64,000 nucleotides of DNA from Paracoccus hibiscisoli (GTDB taxonomy: Bacteria; Pseudomonadota; Alphaproteobacteria; Rhodobacterales; Rhodobacteraceae), in assembly GCF_005048265.1 (NCBI RefSeq), contig NZ_SUNH01000006.1, positions 124,001-188,000 on the forward strand. The letters are read 5' to 3'. The position numbers and the translations under genes were made by a program. The notes under the pieces are model-generated. The model worked only from the letters and a program-made list of their open reading frames with translations, was not told the DNA's origin and ran no database searches. Shown piece by piece: positions 7,744 through 16,373 of this stretch (position 1 is the first letter of the stretch; the number at the start of each line of letters is the position of its first letter).

Positions 7744-8619
7744 ATGTTTCGATTCCTGACCCCTTTCCTGTTCCTGATCCCGACCCATGCCGGCGCCGAC
7801 CAGCTGCAGGTCGTCACCAGCTTCACCGTCATCGCCGACATGGCCCGCAACGTGGGCGGACCGTTGGCCGAGGTGCGATCGATCACCCCGCCGGGGGCCG
7901 AGATCCACGACTATCAGCCCAGCCCCCGCGACATCATCGGCATCGCCGATGCCGATCTGGTGCTGGTCAACGGCCTGAACCTGGACGGGTGGGCCCAGCA
8001 ATACCTGACCCGCGCCGGCGACGCCCCCATCGTCGAGGTGACCGCCGGCATCGACGCCCTGCCCATCCGGGGCGGTGACTACGACGGCGCGCCCAACCCC
8101 CATGCCTGGATGGGCCTGGACGGTGCGCAGATCTATGTCGACAACATCGCCGCTGCGATGGCCCAGGCCGATCCCGACAGTGCCCAGGCCTACGCCCGCA
8201 ACGCCGAGACCTACAAACAGCAGATCGCCGACGTGATCGGCCCCCTGCGCGACGCGGCCCGCGCCCTGCCCGAAAATCGCCGCTATCTGGTCACGTCCGA
8301 GGGCGCCTTCAGCTATCTGGCCCGCGATTTCGGCCTGACCGAGATGTTTCTCTGGCCGATCAACGCCGAAGGTCAGGGCACCCCCCAGCAGGTCCGCGCC
8401 CTGATCGACGCCATGCGCCAGACCGGCGCCCCGGTGATCTTTTCCGAAAGCACCATCTCGGACCGCCCGGCGCGCAGCATCGCGGCGGAAACCGGGGCCG
8501 AATACGGCGGCGTCCTCTATGTGGACAGCCTGTCGGAGGCGGATGGCCCGGTGCCGACCTATCTGGACCTGCTGCGGGTCACGTCGCAGACCATCGTGGA
8601 CGCCCTGTCGGATGATTGA
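7744..8619 (+). CDS. sitA: Manganese ABC transporter, periplasmic metal-binding protein
   Basis: 291 residues with a short signal peptide (FLTPFLFLIPTHAGA) and a GGAGG ribosome-binding site. It belongs to cluster A-I metal binding proteins: VVTSFTVIADMARNVGG near the N-terminus and the ligand segments IHDYQPSPRD, NPHAWMG, SEGAFSYLARDFGL and FSESTISD. There is no His-rich loop, unlike most ZnuA proteins, which together with the divergent Mur-type regulator favours Mn2+ (or Fe2+) over Zn2+. It delivers metal to the SitC/SitD permease. The 3' end overlaps sitB by 8 bp. Confidence 0.88.
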   Translation: MFRFLTPFLFLIPTHAGADQLQVVTSFTVIADMARNVGGPLAEVRSITPPGAEIHDYQPSPRDIIGIADADLVLVNGLNLDGWAQQYLTRAGDAPIVEVTAGIDALPIRGGDYDGAPNPHAWMGLDGAQIYVDNIAAAMAQADPDSAQAYARNAETYKQQIADVIGPLRDAARALPENRRYLVTSEGAFSYLARDFGLTEMFLWPINAEGQGTPQQVRALIDAMRQTGAPVIFSESTISDRPARSIAAETGAEYGGVLYVDSLSEADGPVPTYLDLLRVTSQTIVDALSDD

Positions 8620-9466
8620 GCCCCTTGGCATCGAGGTCAGCGACCTGACCGTGGCCTATCGCAACGGCCACCGCGCGCTGGCCAAGGCCAGCTTCACCGT
8701 CCCGCAGGGGTCGGTGACGGCGCTGGTGGGCGTGAACGGCGCGGGAAAATCGACGCTGTTCAAGGCGCTGATGGACCTGCTGCCGCATGCCTCGGGCCGG
8801 GTGCAGATCCTGGGCCTGCCCGTCCGCCAGGCGCTGGCGGGCAACATGGTCGCCTATGTCCCCCAGGCCGAGGAGGTCGACTGGACCTTTCCGGTGCTGG
8901 TCCAGGACGTGGTGATGATGGGCCGCTATGGCCATATGGGCTTTCTGCGCCGCCCCCGTGCGGCCGACCGTCAGGCGGTCACCAACGCCCTGACCCGCGT
9001 CGGCCTGACCGACATGCGCGACCGCCAGATCGGCGAACTGTCGGGCGGCCAGAAGAAGCGCGTCTTCCTGGCCCGGGCCTTGGCGCAAGAGGCGCGGGTG
9101 ATCCTGCTGGACGAACCCTTCACCGGCGTCGACGTGCAGACCGAACAGACGATCATCACCCTGCTGCGCCAGATGCGCGACGAAGGCCGGGTGATGCTGG
9201 TCTCGACCCATGACCTGGGCTCGGTCCCGGAATATTGCGACCGCGTGGTGCTGGTCAAAGGCACCGTGCTGGCGTCGGGCCCGACCGAGACCACCTTCAC
9301 CCCCGCCAATCTGCGCCAGGCCTTCGGCGGCACGCTGCGCCATTTCATGCTGGGCGGCCCCGACCTGCATGACGACGCCGATGCCCGCAACGTGGACGTC
9401 TTTACCGACGACGAACGCCCCCTGATCTTCTATGACGACCGCCCCCGCACCGGAGGCGGCGCATGA
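8612..9466 (+). CDS. sitB: Manganese ABC transporter, ATP-binding protein
   Basis: 284 residues. Walker A GVNGAGKST, the cluster A-I hallmark VPQAEEVDWTFPVLVQDVVMMGRYG, signature LSGGQKKR and Walker B VILLDEPF are all present, with the H-loop STHDLG. It powers the SitC/SitD channel. The start ATG overlaps sitA. An acidic tail of about 30 residues (DDADARNVDVFTDDERP) follows the cassette, as in SitB/MntB relatives. The following gene begins only after a 67-bp gap that holds a repeat, unlike the other overlapping junctions of this operon. Confidence 0.9.
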   Translation: MIEPLGIEVSDLTVAYRNGHRALAKASFTVPQGSVTALVGVNGAGKSTLFKALMDLLPHASGRVQILGLPVRQALAGNMVAYVPQAEEVDWTFPVLVQDVVMMGRYGHMGFLRRPRAADRQAVTNALTRVGLTDMRDRQIGELSGGQKKRVFLARALAQEARVILLDEPFTGVDVQTEQTIITLLRQMRDEGRVMLVSTHDLGSVPEYCDRVVLVKGTVLASGPTETTFTPANLRQAFGGTLRHFMLGGPDLHDDADARNVDVFTDDERPLIFYDDRPRTGGGA

Positions 9467-9471
9467 CCCCC

Positions 9472-9521
9472 TCTTCTTCACGCAAATATCCCACGGGGGT
9501 GCGGGGGTGTGAAACCCCCGC
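9472..9521 (+). repeat. Dispersed intergenic repeat copy with GC hairpin (sitB-sitC gap)
   Basis: CTTCTTCACGCAAATATCCC (9473-9492 region) is followed by a G-rich hairpin: GCGGGGG (9501-9507), a seven-base loop, CCCCCGC (9515-9521). Related sequence occurs at 43020-43041 (reverse), 63337-63361 (tail differs) and 40837-40862 (hairpin part). I recall such elements as common in Rhodobacter/Paracoccus genomes. It occupies nearly all of the sitB-sitC gap. Confidence 0.65.
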
Positions 9522-9533
9522 CTGCGACGCCCG

Positions 9534-10394
9534 ATGATGGAACTGGCCCTGACCCCCTTCACCTATGGCTACATGACGACCGCGATCTGGGTGTCGGCGC
9601 TGGTGGGAGGCGTCTGCGCCTTCCTGTCGGCCTATCTGATGCTCAAGGGCTGGAGCCTGATCGGCGACGCGCTGTCCCACTCCATCGTGCCGGGCGTGGC
9701 CGGCGCCTATATGCTGGGCCTGCCCTTCGCCCTGGGGGCCTTCCTGTCGGGCGGGTTTGCGGCGCTGACCATGCTGTTCCTGAACACCCGGACGGGGCTG
9801 AAACAGGACGCGATCATCGGGCTGATCTTCACCGGCTTCTTCGGTATCGGGCTGTTCATGATCTCGCTGAACCCGGTCGCGGTGGACCTGCAGGCGATCA
9901 CCATGGGCAACATCCTGGCCATCGCGCCGGGCGACGTGGTCCAGCTGGTGCTGATCTCGGGGGTCACGCTGACGATTTTGCTGATGAAATGGCGCGACCT
10001 GATGGTGGTGTTCTTCGACGAAACGCATGCCCGCACCATCGGCCTGCATCCAAACCGGATGAAGGCGCTGTTCTTCACCCTGCTGGCCGCATCGACCGTG
10101 GCCGCGATGCAGACGGTGGGTGCGTTCCTGGTCATCGCGCTGGTCGTGACGCCGGGGGCCACCGCCTATCTGCTGACCGACCGGTTTCCGCGGCTGATCA
10201 TGATTTCCGTGGCCATCGGCACCACGACCTCGGCCATCGGCGCCTATGCCAGCTTCTTTCTGGACGGGGCCACGGGCGGCATCATCGTCACGCTGCAGAC
10301 GCTGATCTTTCTGGCGGCCTTCGTCTTTGCCCCTACCCACGGCCTGCGCGCCGCGCGCAGACGCGCCCGCGCCGCCGTCGAGGGTCAGGCATGA
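9534..10394 (+). CDS. sitC: Manganese ABC transporter, permease 1
   Basis: 286 residues, all hydrophobic segments, of the ABC-3 metal permease family. AYLMLKGWSLIGDALSHSIVPG and QTVGAFLVIALVVTPGATAYLLT are the family's conserved segments, with about eight membrane helices. It forms the inner-membrane channel with SitD. Start is ATGATG; the upstream repeat hairpin lies directly before the ribosome-binding region, which is poor. Ends in an ATGA overlap with sitD. Confidence 0.9.
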   Translation: MMELALTPFTYGYMTTAIWVSALVGGVCAFLSAYLMLKGWSLIGDALSHSIVPGVAGAYMLGLPFALGAFLSGGFAALTMLFLNTRTGLKQDAIIGLIFTGFFGIGLFMISLNPVAVDLQAITMGNILAIAPGDVVQLVLISGVTLTILLMKWRDLMVVFFDETHARTIGLHPNRMKALFFTLLAASTVAAMQTVGAFLVIALVVTPGATAYLLTDRFPRLIMISVAIGTTTSAIGAYASFFLDGATGGIIVTLQTLIFLAAFVFAPTHGLRAARRRARAAVEGQA

Positions 10395-11206
10395 ACGCGC
10401 TGATCCTGCCCTTCAGCTATCCCCTCATGGCCGATGCCGCGATGATCGCTGTGATCGTGGCCATCCCGGCGGCGCTGCTGTCCTGCTTTCTGGTCCTCAA
10501 GGGATGGGCGCTGATGGGCGACGGGATCAGCCACGCGGTCCTGCCGGGCATCGTGCTGGCCTATGCGATGGGGCTGCCGTTGCTGATCGGGGCGTTCATC
10601 GCCGGCATGATCTGCGCCCTGTCCGCGGGCTGGCTGGATGCCAACAGCCGCATCAAGCCGGACACCGCGCTTGGGGTGGTCATGGCCGGGCTGTTCGCGT
10701 TCGGCCTGATCCTGTTCACGCTGTTTCCGCCGGGCATCCATCTGGACCATATCCTGTTCGGCAACATCCTGGGCATCGGCCCGGCCGATTTTGCGCAGGC
10801 CGCGCCCATTGCACTGGCCGTGTCGGCGATCCTGCTGCTGAAATGGCGCGATTTCGCGCTGCTGGCCTTTGATCCGGTGCAGGCACGCGTATCGGGACTG
10901 GCCACCAATTGGCTGCATTACGGGATGCTGGCGATGATCGCCGCATCGGTCGTGGCGATGCTGTCGGCGGTGGGGATCATCCTGGCGGTAGGCCTGCTGA
11001 TCGCGCCGGGCGCCATCGCCTTCCTGCTGACGCGCAGGCTGGCCGCGATGATGGCGCTGGCCACCGCCACCGCCGTCGTCAGCAGCCTGGCCGGCATCTG
11101 GACCAGCTTCTGGTTGAACAGCGCGCCCGCACCGACCATCATCGTGATCCTGACGGCGCTGTTCGTGCTGGCCTTCGGCTGGCGCCAGCTGGCGCCGCGC
11201 CCCTGA
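10391..11206 (+). CDS. sitD: Manganese ABC transporter, permease 2
   Basis: 271 residues, a paralogue of the preceding permease: FLVLKGWALMGDGISHAVLPGIV and AVGIILAVGLLIAPGAIAFLLTRR match the ABC-3 family pattern. About eight membrane helices. Its ATG overlaps the sitC stop by four bases. Two distinct permeases in one operon is characteristic of SitABCD/MntABCD systems and argues against ZnuABC, which has one. Confidence 0.9.
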   Translation: MNALILPFSYPLMADAAMIAVIVAIPAALLSCFLVLKGWALMGDGISHAVLPGIVLAYAMGLPLLIGAFIAGMICALSAGWLDANSRIKPDTALGVVMAGLFAFGLILFTLFPPGIHLDHILFGNILGIGPADFAQAAPIALAVSAILLLKWRDFALLAFDPVQARVSGLATNWLHYGMLAMIAASVVAMLSAVGIILAVGLLIAPGAIAFLLTRRLAAMMALATATAVVSSLAGIWTSFWLNSAPAPTIIVILTALFVLAFGWRQLAPRP

Positions 11207-11218
11207 CCGGAGACGCCC

Positions 11219-12514
11219 ATGCTGCCCCCCCGCACCGACTTTCCCAAAGGCTTCGTCTTCGGCGCTGCCACCTCGGCCTATCAGATCGAGGGCACGACCG
11301 GCGCGGGGCTGTCCCACTGGGACACGTTCGCCGCGACGCCGGGCACCATCATGGACAATTCGAACGGCAGCCGCGCCTGCGACCACCTGAATCTGTGGCG
11401 GCAGGATCTGGACCTGATCCGCGATGCGGGTTTCGGGGCCTACCGCTTTTCGACCTCATGGGCGCGGGTGATGCCGGACGGAGAGACGGTGAATCCCGAC
11501 GGTCTGGACTTCTATGACCGGCTGGTGGACGGGATGCTGGAACGGGGTCTGGCGCCCTATCTGACCTATCACCACTGGGATCTGCCCGCCGCATTGTCGG
11601 CCAAGGGCGGCTGGCAGAACCGTGACGTGGCGCAGCATTTCGCCGATCTGTGCAGCGTGATCAACGCCCGCATCGGCGACCGCGTCGCCAGCGCCGCCAC
11701 CCTGAACGAGCCGTGGTGCATCGCCTGGCTGTCCCATTTCATCGGTGCCCATGCGCCGGGCCTGCGCGACATCCACGCCGCCAGCCGCGCCATGCATCAC
11801 GTCCTGCTGGCCCACGGCACTGCGATGCAGGCCCTGCGCGCCGAGGGCGCCTCGAACCTTGGCATCGTCCTGAATTTCGAGACGAGCCACCCCGCCGATG
11901 ACAGCCCTGCCGCCGCCATGGCCGCCGCGACGCAGGACGCGATCTATAACCAGTGGTTCATCCGCGCGCTGATGGGTCAGGGATACCCCGACGCCGCGCT
12001 GGAAGGGATCGGCCCGCACTTGCCAAGGGGCTGGCAGGACGACATGGCCCTGATCGCGCAGCCGCTGGACTGGCTGGGCGTGAACTACTACACGCGGCGC
12101 TTTTATACGGGCAATGACGGGCTGTGGCCGCACGTGACCGAGCTGCCCGGCCCGCTGCCCAAGACCCAGATGGACTGGGAGATCCGCCCCGAGGGCCTGA
12201 CCGAGTTCCTGACCCGGCTGAAGCGCGACCATACCGGCGGCCTGCCGATCTATGTGACCGAGAACGGCATGGCGTCCGAGGTGCCCACGGATGATCAGCA
12301 GCGCATCCGCTTCATCGGCGATCACCTGCGCGCGACCAAGGCCGCGATGGATCAGGGCGTGGACGTGCGCGGCTTCTTCTACTGGTCGCTTCTGGACAAT
12401 TACGAATGGGGCTGGGGATACGGGCCGCGTTTCGGGCTGGTCCATGTCGATTACGACACGATGGAGCGGACCCCCAAGGCCAGCTGGCACGCCTTTCGCG
12501 CGATGCTGACCTAG
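11219..12514 (+). CDS. Glycoside hydrolase family 1 beta-glucosidase
   Basis: 431 residues, the typical GH1 length. The N-terminal signature FVFGAATSAYQIEG is intact; the acid/base Glu is E164 in TLNEPW and the nucleophile is E348 in YVTENGM, both at the usual positions, so it should be active. No signal peptide, so it acts in the cytoplasm on imported beta-glucosides or similar. It follows sitD by 12 bp with CCGGAGA as ribosome-binding site and may be read from the sit operon, although no functional link is evident. Its stop overlaps that of the convergent GMC gene in a CTAG tetramer. Confidence 0.92.
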   Translation: MLPPRTDFPKGFVFGAATSAYQIEGTTGAGLSHWDTFAATPGTIMDNSNGSRACDHLNLWRQDLDLIRDAGFGAYRFSTSWARVMPDGETVNPDGLDFYDRLVDGMLERGLAPYLTYHHWDLPAALSAKGGWQNRDVAQHFADLCSVINARIGDRVASAATLNEPWCIAWLSHFIGAHAPGLRDIHAASRAMHHVLLAHGTAMQALRAEGASNLGIVLNFETSHPADDSPAAAMAAATQDAIYNQWFIRALMGQGYPDAALEGIGPHLPRGWQDDMALIAQPLDWLGVNYYTRRFYTGNDGLWPHVTELPGPLPKTQMDWEIRPEGLTEFLTRLKRDHTGGLPIYVTENGMASEVPTDDQQRIRFIGDHLRATKAAMDQGVDVRGFFYWSLLDNYEWGWGYGPRFGLVHVDYDTMERTPKASWHAFRAMLT

Positions 12515-14109
12515 ACCGCCAGCATCATCGCCGCCGCCTTATGCGCGATCATCGTGACGGGCGCGTGGGTGTTGCCCGACACGATGGCGGGCATCACCCC
12601 GGCATCCGCGATGCGCAGCCCCGACAGCCCGTGGACGCGCAGCTGCGCATCGACCACGGCCATCGGATCGCTGCCCATCCGCGTGGTGCCCACCGGGTGA
12701 AAGATCGTGGTGCCGACCTCTCCTGCCGCCTGCGCCAGATCGGCGTCGCTGGTCAGATGAGCGCCGGGCCTGTGCTCCTCGGGCGCGAATTCGGCCATGC
12801 GGGCGGTCGCCATCAGGCGGCGCGCGTGGCGCAGGCTGTCGATGGCCACTTGCCGGTCGCCTTCGGTGGACAGGTATCGCGGCGCGATCGACGGCGCGGC
12901 GCGCGGATCGGGCGCGGTGATATGCACCGAGCCGGTGCTTTCGGGCCGCAGGTTGCAGACCGACACCGTCAGCCCCGAGAAATCGTCCAGCGGGTCGCCG
13001 AACTTGCCCAGGGACAGCGGTTGGACGTGATACTCGATATTCGCGGTCTCGAACGCCTCGGAGGATTTCGCGAAGATCCCCAGCTGGCTGGGCGCCATCG
13101 CCATCGGCCCGGTGCGGCGCAGCGCGTATTCCAGCGCGATGCCCGCGCGGCCCCAGATCGTCCGCGCCCGGTCGTTCAGCGTGCGCGCACCGCTGATGCG
13201 GAACACCGTGCGCAGCTGCAGGTGGTCCTGCAGGTTCTCGCCCACCCCCGGCAGGGCATGGGCGGGCGCGATGCCCAAGGCCGCCAGACGTTCGGGCTGA
13301 CCGATGCCCGACAGCTCCAGCAGGGCGGGGGAGTTGATCGCACCGGCGGCCAGAACCACCTCGCCCCGCGCGCGGGCCAGGCGGCGGATGCCGTGCTGTT
13401 CGAACAGCACGCCGGTGACGCGGCGGCCGTCCAGCTGCAGGCGCAAAACCTGGGCATCGGTCTCGATCCGCAGGTTGGGGCGGCCCTTCGCGGGGTTCAG
13501 GAACGCCTTCCTCGCGTTCCAGCGGATGCCCTTGCGCTGCGTGACCGGGAAATAGCCGACGCCCTCGTTGTCGCCCCGGTTGAAATCCGGGTTCGCGGGC
13601 AGGCCCAGCTCCTGCGCGGCCTCGGCCACCGCATCCAGGATCGGCCAGCGCAGCCGCTGCTGTTCCACCCGCAATTCGCCCTGATCGCCGTGGATGTCGC
13701 AGGCGGGCTCGTAATGCCGTTCGGTGGCGCGGAAATGCGGCAGCACGTCGGACCAGCCCCAGCCCGCATTGCCCATCTGCCGCCAGCGGTCGTAATCGCC
13801 CGCCTGGCCGCGCATGTAGATCATCCCGTTGATCGACGAACAGCCGCCCAGCACCCGGCCCCGCGGATAGTTCAGCCGCCGCCCGTTCAGCCCGGCCTCG
13901 GGTTCGGTCTGATAGCACCAGTCCAGGCCGGGGTTGCCCATCGCATAAAGATAGCCCACCGGGATATGCACCCACAGGCGGTTGTCATGGCCCCCCGCCT
14001 CCAGCAACAGCACCCGGTTATTCGGGTCGGCCGACAGCCGGTTGGCCAGCACGCAGCCCCCCGACCCCGCCCCCACGATGATATAGTCGTAATCGCCGAA
14101 ATCCTGCAT
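12511..14109 (-). CDS. GMC family FAD-dependent oxidoreductase (choline/alcohol dehydrogenase type)
   Basis: 532 residues; start MQDFGDYDYIIVGAGSGG chosen for the GGAGGA site and the dinucleotide-binding motif GAGSGG (13-18). GMC signatures follow: YPRGRVLGGCSSINGMIYMRG, the second signature GAINSPALLELSGIG, and the C-terminal active-site region FHPVGTTRMG with SGNTHAPVTMIAHKAA. It resembles choline dehydrogenase (BetA) and alkan-1-ol dehydrogenases; no betaine-aldehyde dehydrogenase or betI lies alongside, so an alcohol dehydrogenase role is equally possible. Cytoplasmic or membrane-peripheral, with no signal peptide. Divergent from the small membrane protein at 14225. Confidence 0.9.
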   Translation of the reverse strand: MQDFGDYDYIIVGAGSGGCVLANRLSADPNNRVLLLEAGGHDNRLWVHIPVGYLYAMGNPGLDWCYQTEPEAGLNGRRLNYPRGRVLGGCSSINGMIYMRGQAGDYDRWRQMGNAGWGWSDVLPHFRATERHYEPACDIHGDQGELRVEQQRLRWPILDAVAEAAQELGLPANPDFNRGDNEGVGYFPVTQRKGIRWNARKAFLNPAKGRPNLRIETDAQVLRLQLDGRRVTGVLFEQHGIRRLARARGEVVLAAGAINSPALLELSGIGQPERLAALGIAPAHALPGVGENLQDHLQLRTVFRISGARTLNDRARTIWGRAGIALEYALRRTGPMAMAPSQLGIFAKSSEAFETANIEYHVQPLSLGKFGDPLDDFSGLTVSVCNLRPESTGSVHITAPDPRAAPSIAPRYLSTEGDRQVAIDSLRHARRLMATARMAEFAPEEHRPGAHLTSDADLAQAAGEVGTTIFHPVGTTRMGSDPMAVVDAQLRVHGLSGLRIADAGVMPAIVSGNTHAPVTMIAHKAAAMMLAV

Positions 14110-14224
14110 GCGCTCCTCCGTGCGCGACGCTAGCCAGCCCGCAGGCCAGGGACAAGGCGTCACGGTTGCGGGCGGCGCCCCGGCGGGGTATCTGCGGCAG
14201 GCCAAACCCACGGGAAGGACCGAC

Positions 14225-14389
14225 ATGATCGTCATCGCAGCCCTCATCATCGGCGCGGCCCTGGGCTGGCGTCGGGCCGTCAAGCTGGGCGGAAACCGCA
14301 AGGATCGGGTGCAATACGCCGTGGCCTTCGCGCTGGTCTTTGCCATGATCGGCGTCTTTGCCACGATCTTCGTGCATCGGATGGCCTGA
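14225..14389 (+). CDS. Small two-helix membrane protein, unknown function
   Basis: 54 residues: MIVIAALIIGAALGWRRAVKLGG, a charged turn (NRKDRVQ), then YAVAFALVFAMIGVFATIFVHRMA. A GGAAGGA site precedes the ATG. Two membrane helices joined by a basic loop. The stop codon overlaps the CoxE-type gene's start by one base (TGATG), so the two are coupled. I do not recognise a family. It could be a membrane anchor or partner for the VWA protein. Confidence 0.6.
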   Translation: MIVIAALIIGAALGWRRAVKLGGNRKDRVQYAVAFALVFAMIGVFATIFVHRMA

Positions 14390-15570
14390 TGTTCCTGCCC
14401 TTCCTGGACAACCTGCGACGGCACGGGGTTCCGGTGTCGCTGCGGGAATGGCTGGATCTGATGGAGGGGATGGGCGCGGGCCTGGACGGCCTGACGGTCG
14501 AGGGGTTTCACGCCCTGGCGCGGATGGTGCTGGTCAAGGACGAACGCCATATCGACCGGTTCGACCGCGCGTTTTCCGAGACGTTCTCGGGGCTGGAACA
14601 GGTCGAGGTCGGTGACCTGCTGGACCCCCGCGCCCTGCCCGAGGGCTGGCTAGAGAAGCTGGCCGAAAAGCTGCTGTCCGAGGATGAAAAGGCGCAGGTC
14701 CAGGGCTCGGGCAGCCTTGAGGCGCTAATGGACACGCTGCGCAAGCGGCTGGCCGAACAGCAGGGCCGCCATCAGGGCGGCAACAAATGGGTCGGCACGG
14801 CGGGTACCTCGCCCTTTGGCGCCTATGGCTACAACCCCGAAGGCGTGCGGATCGGCCAGGATACCAGCCGCCACAGGCGCGCCGTCAAGGTCTGGGACAA
14901 GCGCGAGTTCCGCGATTTCGACGACCGGGCCGAGCTGGGCACCCGCAACATCAAGGTCGCGCTGAAACGCCTGCGCCAATGGGCCCGCCACGGCGCGGCG
15001 GACGAGCTGGACCTGCCCGGCACCATCCGCGCCACCGCCGATCACGGCTATATCGACGTGCAGACCCGCCCCGAGCGTCGCAACGCGGTCAAGGTGCTGC
15101 TGTTTCTGGACGTCGGCGGCAGCATGGACGACCATATCCGCGTCGTGGACGAGCTGTTCAGCGCGGCGCGGGCCGAGTTCAAGCACATGCAGCATTTCTA
15201 TTTCCACAACTGCCTGTACGAAGGCGTGTGGACCGACAACCGCCGCCGGTGGGATGCGCAGACGCCAACCTGGGACGTGCTGCACCGCTATGGCCGCGAC
15301 TACAAATGCATCGTGGTGGGGGACGCCTCGATGTCCCCCTACGAGATCGCGGTGCCGGGCGGGGCCAACGAGCACTGGAACCCCGAATCGGGCGAGGTCT
15401 GGCTGCGCCGCCTGGCCAGCACCTTTCCCGACCATATCTGGCTGAACCCGGTCCCCGAGGCGCATTGGGGCTATACCCAATCCATCGGCATGGTGGGCGC
15501 GGTGTTCGAAAACCGCATGCTGCCGCTGACGCTGGACGGGCTGACGCGGGCCATGCGCCTGTTGGGCTGA
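14389..15570 (+). CDS. CoxE-like von Willebrand A domain protein (COG3825 type)
   Basis: 393 residues. The N-terminal third is helical (FLDNLRRHGVPVSLREWLDLMEGM), followed by a Gly/Gln-rich region and a VWA domain whose MIDAS motif DVGGS (D241-x-G243-x-S245) is intact in KVLLFLDVGGSMDDHI. This organisation matches CoxE/COG3825 proteins, which normally work with a MoxR-type AAA+ ATPase to insert metals or mature a protein complex. No MoxR gene is in the window. Coupled to the preceding 54-residue membrane protein. Confidence 0.82.
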   Translation: MFLPFLDNLRRHGVPVSLREWLDLMEGMGAGLDGLTVEGFHALARMVLVKDERHIDRFDRAFSETFSGLEQVEVGDLLDPRALPEGWLEKLAEKLLSEDEKAQVQGSGSLEALMDTLRKRLAEQQGRHQGGNKWVGTAGTSPFGAYGYNPEGVRIGQDTSRHRRAVKVWDKREFRDFDDRAELGTRNIKVALKRLRQWARHGAADELDLPGTIRATADHGYIDVQTRPERRNAVKVLLFLDVGGSMDDHIRVVDELFSAARAEFKHMQHFYFHNCLYEGVWTDNRRRWDAQTPTWDVLHRYGRDYKCIVVGDASMSPYEIAVPGGANEHWNPESGEVWLRRLASTFPDHIWLNPVPEAHWGYTQSIGMVGAVFENRMLPLTLDGLTRAMRLLG

Positions 15571-15624
15571 CGGCGCGGCAAACTGGCTCTGGCACGGGCG
15601 GGCGGGTGTGCCCATATTGGGGCC

Positions 15625-16308
15625 ATGACCAAGTTCCTGCCGCTGATCCTGCTGGGCCTCTATCTTGCCGCGATGTGGTTTTTCTCCGCATGGCGCCTGA
15701 AACAGGAGCTGAACCAGAAATCGACGCCCCTGCGCCATCCGCGCCTGACCCCCATGCTGGAGCGGTTGGGCCGCGCGATGGACCTGCCCCCGATCCGCGC
15801 CCATATCTATGAGGTCGAGCCGATCAACGGCCTGGCCGCCCCCGACGGGCGCATCTTCCTGACGCGCGGCTTCATCCGCAAGCTGGATGCCTGCGAGGTC
15901 ACCCCCGAAGAACTGGCCAGCGTCATCGCGCATGAGCTGGGCCACGTCTCCCTAGGCCATTCCCGCAGGCGGATGGTCGATTTCGCGGGCCAGAACGCGA
16001 TCCGCATGGCGCTGGCCGGGGTGCTGTCGCGCTTTATCCCCGGGTTCGGCGCGATGATCGCCAATGCGATCGCCACCGCCGTCGCCGCCCGCCTGTCCCG
16101 CCAGGACGAGTTCGAGGCCGACCGCTTTGCCAGCGCGCTGATGATCAAGGCGGGCTTGGGCACCGGCCCGCAGAAATCGCTGTTCCACAAGCTGGACGCC
16201 CTGTCGGGCCGCATGGGCGCGGGCGCGCCCGCCTGGTTCCTGTCGCACCCCCCCACCCCGCGCCGCATCGAGGCCATCGAGGCGCATGAGGCCCGCTGGC
16301 GCGACTGA
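15625..16308 (+). CDS. M48 family membrane metalloprotease
   Basis: 227 residues. One N-terminal membrane helix (FLPLILLGLYLAAMWFFSAW), then the zinc motif HELGH (103-107) and the third-ligand segment FEADRFAS (E164). A second hydrophobic region (GVLSRFIPGFGAMIANAIATAVAA) lies between them. The C-terminal SHPPTPRRIEAI is the family's conserved Pro-rich end. It probably degrades or processes membrane or periplasmic proteins, like HtpX or BepA relatives, but is much shorter than those. 54 bp after the VWA gene. Confidence 0.85.
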   Translation: MTKFLPLILLGLYLAAMWFFSAWRLKQELNQKSTPLRHPRLTPMLERLGRAMDLPPIRAHIYEVEPINGLAAPDGRIFLTRGFIRKLDACEVTPEELASVIAHELGHVSLGHSRRRMVDFAGQNAIRMALAGVLSRFIPGFGAMIANAIATAVAARLSRQDEFEADRFASALMIKAGLGTGPQKSLFHKLDALSGRMGAGAPAWFLSHPPTPRRIEAIEAHEARWRD

Positions 16309-16373
16309 CGCCCGCAAGCCCTTGCCGGGGCGGCATTTCCGCCTATTCTGGCGGCGGACAGCCAAGGGCCCCC

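Noticed and set aside
7744..11206. Zinc transporter znuABC
   Set aside because: Two different permeases, no His-rich loop in the binding protein and a Mur-type divergent regulator favour the Mn/Fe SitABCD type.
12511..14109. Complete choline-to-betaine operon
   Set aside because: The GMC protein resembles BetA, but betB, betI and betC are absent nearby and the BCCT transporter is 35 kb away, so no such operon is claimed.
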